In this document: piece by piece, positions 6,239-7,246 of the stretch
Numbering within the stretch: the first letter of the stretch is position 1
How the letters are laid out: every line of letters starts with the position of its first letter
The notes under the pieces: generated by a model
Database searches by the model: none
Told to the model about the DNA's origin: nothing
What the model saw: the letters and a program-made list of their open reading frames with translations, nothing else
Source: an uncultured Eubacteriales bacterium
GTDB taxonomy: Bacteria > Bacillota_A > Clostridia > Lachnospirales > Lachnospiraceae
Assembly: GCA_900321365.1 (NCBI GenBank)
Contig: ONVT01000176.1
Location: 1-7,246, forward strand
Length of the DNA: 7,246 bases
Reading direction: 5' to 3'
Made by a program: the position numbers and the translations under genes

Positions 6239-6416
6239 CGGGGGCGGCGCCCTGCCCTCTGGCGTGAGGGGCGTGTCGGAGGGCCGCTCTCGCTTATGTC
6301 CTCGCGTAGCGGTACTAACCTCGCGCATCTCGCAAGCGAGATGCCCTCGCTAAGTACCGACGCTGCGGATGCCCTCCGACACGCCCCTCACGCCAGAGGG
6401 CAGGGCGCCGCCTCTG
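6239..6416. repeat. Long GC-rich palindromic element, 42-bp perfect arms
   Basis: The arm at 6243-6284 is the exact reverse complement of 6371-6412; with G-T pairs allowed, pairing extends to 6239 and 6416. The 86-base centre has further nested pairing: CGGTACT at 6310-6316 with AGTACCG at 6353-6359, and GCATCTCGC at 6325-6333 with GCGAGATGC at 6336-6344. It fills most of the 316-base gap (6122-6437) between two genes. It begins two bases after the terminator T-tract and ends ten bases before the next ribosome site. There is no T-run after it on either strand (A8 follows on the + strand), so it is not a standard terminator. No target-site duplication is visible. Size and terminal inversion fit a small non-autonomous dispersed repeat (MITE or REP-like), which is inference. 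Confidence 0.88.
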
Positions 6417-6437
6417 AAAAAAAACAAGGGAGAGATT

Positions 6438-7246
6438 ATGGGAGAGCAGATCAGGCTGGACAGGTTTCTTGCTCAGGAGGGGATCGGCTCCAGGACGGAT
6501 GTGAAGAAGATGATCCGCTCCGGGAGAATCCGTGTCAACAGCCAGACAGTTGGAAAGGGCGAGCTGAAGATCGATCCGGAGGAGGACGAGATTCTTGTGG
6601 ACGACAGGCGCGTCAGCCTGACTGTGCTGCCGACGCTTATGCTGAATAAGCCTGCAGGGGTTGTCAGCGCGACTGAAGATGCACATGACCGGACGGTGAT
6701 TGGTCTTATCGATGAGCCATGGGCAGGAAAGCTGTTTCCGGTGGGAAGGCTCGATAAGGATACAGAGGGGCTGCTTCTGCTGACCGGCAACGGGCAGATG
6801 GCGCATGAGCTTCTGTCTCCGAAGAAGCATGTCGTGAAGACATATTACGCGGTGGTAAGCGGCGCGCCGGATCCGGAGCTTGTCCATCTGTTCCGCGAGG
6901 GGATTGACATCGGAGAGAAGAAGAGGACGCTTCCGGCGGAGCTTTTGTTTCTGACGGCGGGAGGTTCATTTCCTCTCATGATTTCATTGTCAGGGGAGGA
7001 GGCTCTTAAGGAGACTCCTTCTGAGAAGAAACTGATTGGAGAGAAACCTCTTCTTTCTGAGAAGAAACTGATTGGAGAGAAGTGTTCTTTTTCTGAGAAT
7101 GAATTGACAGAGATTGAAGCAGATCAAAAGAATGAAATGGCGAAAACTTCATCTTTGACAGAGCTTCCTGTGGGAGTGAGAAGCATCACGCAGAGAGATC
7201 TTGACAGATGTGGAGAAGAGGAATGCTGCGTTGTCATCTCAATTAC
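6438..7246 (+). CDS. rsuA: RsuA/RluB-family rRNA pseudouridine synthase (3' end cut)
   Basis: The frame is open from ATG 6438 to the window end (269 full codons, no stop). It starts with an S4 RNA-binding domain (residues 1-60, IRLDRFLAQEGIGSRTDVKK). The synthase domain follows: LMLNKPAGVVSATEDAHDRTV, then FPVGRLDKDTEGLLLLT with catalytic Asp106, SPKKHVVKTYYAVV and KKRTLPAELLFL. The family isomerises a specific uridine in 16S rRNA (RsuA) or 23S rRNA (RluB/E/F); the SATED block leans toward RsuA type, but the target is uncertain. Residues about 177-260 form an unusual insertion where relatives have only a few residues, after which CCVVISIT resumes the family pattern just before the expected EGxxHQVKRM motif outside the window. 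The ribosome site AAGGGAGAG (6426-6434) supports the start. The terminator upstream implies a separate promoter, but none is recognisable in 6238-6437. Confidence 0.92.
   Translation, partial: MGEQIRLDRFLAQEGIGSRTDVKKMIRSGRIRVNSQTVGKGELKIDPEEDEILVDDRRVSLTVLPTLMLNKPAGVVSATEDAHDRTVIGLIDEPWAGKLFPVGRLDKDTEGLLLLTGNGQMAHELLSPKKHVVKTYYAVVSGAPDPELVHLFREGIDIGEKKRTLPAELLFLTAGGSFPLMISLSGEEALKETPSEKKLIGEKPLLSEKKLIGEKCSFSENELTEIEADQKNEMAKTSSLTELPVGVRSITQRDLDRCGEEECCVVISI
7020..7115 (+). repeat. 36-bp in-frame tandem repeat within the rsuA-type gene
   Basis: Two nearly identical 36-base units lie at 7020-7055 and 7056-7091; their first 26 bases are identical, encoding SEKKLIGEK plus three variable residues. 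A third, decayed unit starts in phase at 7092 (SENELTEIE). The 36-base period keeps the frame, so the repeat adds 12 residues per unit to a charged, probably disordered insertion. The region is AT-rich: by hand count 24 of 60 G+C at 7021-7080 and 20 of 60 at 7081-7140, against 34 of 60 at 6541-6600 in the same gene. Confidence 0.85.

Noticed and set aside
6239..6416. Palindrome read as a giant bidirectional terminator
   Set aside because: The + strand continues with eight A and the - strand with GCAAAGAAA, so neither direction has the U-tract; the smaller hairpin at 6196-6230 is the real terminator.
6236..6649. A 137-codon + strand frame (MRGRRPALWREG...) over the palindrome and the start of the rsuA-type gene
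   Set aside because: Its first half is a translation of the palindrome, its second half is an out-of-frame reading of the S4 domain region, and it overlaps the real gene from 6438.
6315..6887. A 190-codon - strand frame ending in the same RRPALWREGRVGG peptide
   Set aside because: The shared peptide only reflects the symmetry of the palindrome; the rest is antisense to the pseudouridine synthase.
7020..7115. Repeats considered as a CRISPR array
   Set aside because: Units are directly adjacent with only about 10 variable bases, in frame within a protein gene, with no spacers or cas genes.

Overview
The window reads as chromosomal DNA of a moderately GC-rich, low-redundancy Firmicute, most likely a Lachnospiraceae-type Clostridium relative. 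This rests on the clostridial form of ThyA, the ThyA-FolA pair, the rsmD-coaD order followed by a coiled-coil gene, strong purine-rich ribosome binding sites and sigma-A-like promoters. This placement is inference from protein style and gene order. All nine genes lie on the + strand, and there is no sign of phage, transposase, CRISPR, tRNA or rRNA.

Layout. (1) 1-123: a short repeat/hairpin and a possible promoter. (2) 124-2718: a tight three-gene cluster encoding a membrane-anchored DHHW-family protein, thymidylate synthase (thyA) and dihydrofolate reductase (folA). ThyA turns methylene-THF into DHF while making dTMP, and FolA recycles the DHF. (3) 2719-3799: a well-formed promoter with an inverted repeat around its -10 box, then a PfkB-family sugar-phosphate kinase resembling 1-phosphofructokinase (GTG start). 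(4) 3780-3896: a diverged tandem duplication whose second copy carries an extended -10 promoter. (5) 3955-6121: an apparent operon of a methylglyoxal-synthase homologue, rsmD (1-nt gap), coaD (4-nt overlap) and a DivIVA/SepIVA-like coiled-coil gene, closed by a strong intrinsic terminator at 6196-6237. (6) 6239-6416: a GC-rich 178-bp imperfect palindrome with perfect 42-bp arms. (7) 6438 to the window end: the start of an RsuA-type pseudouridine synthase, cut by the edge, with an AT-rich repeat-bearing insertion before its last conserved block.

Most of the content is housekeeping: dTMP/folate, sugar phosphate, CoA, 16S/23S rRNA modification. The points that stand out are the methylglyoxal-synthase homologue with most of its catalytic residues replaced, the giant palindrome just upstream of the rsuA-type gene, the insertion with 12-residue repeats in that gene, the conserved rsmD-coaD-coiled-coil arrangement, and the promoter that lies in duplicated DNA.
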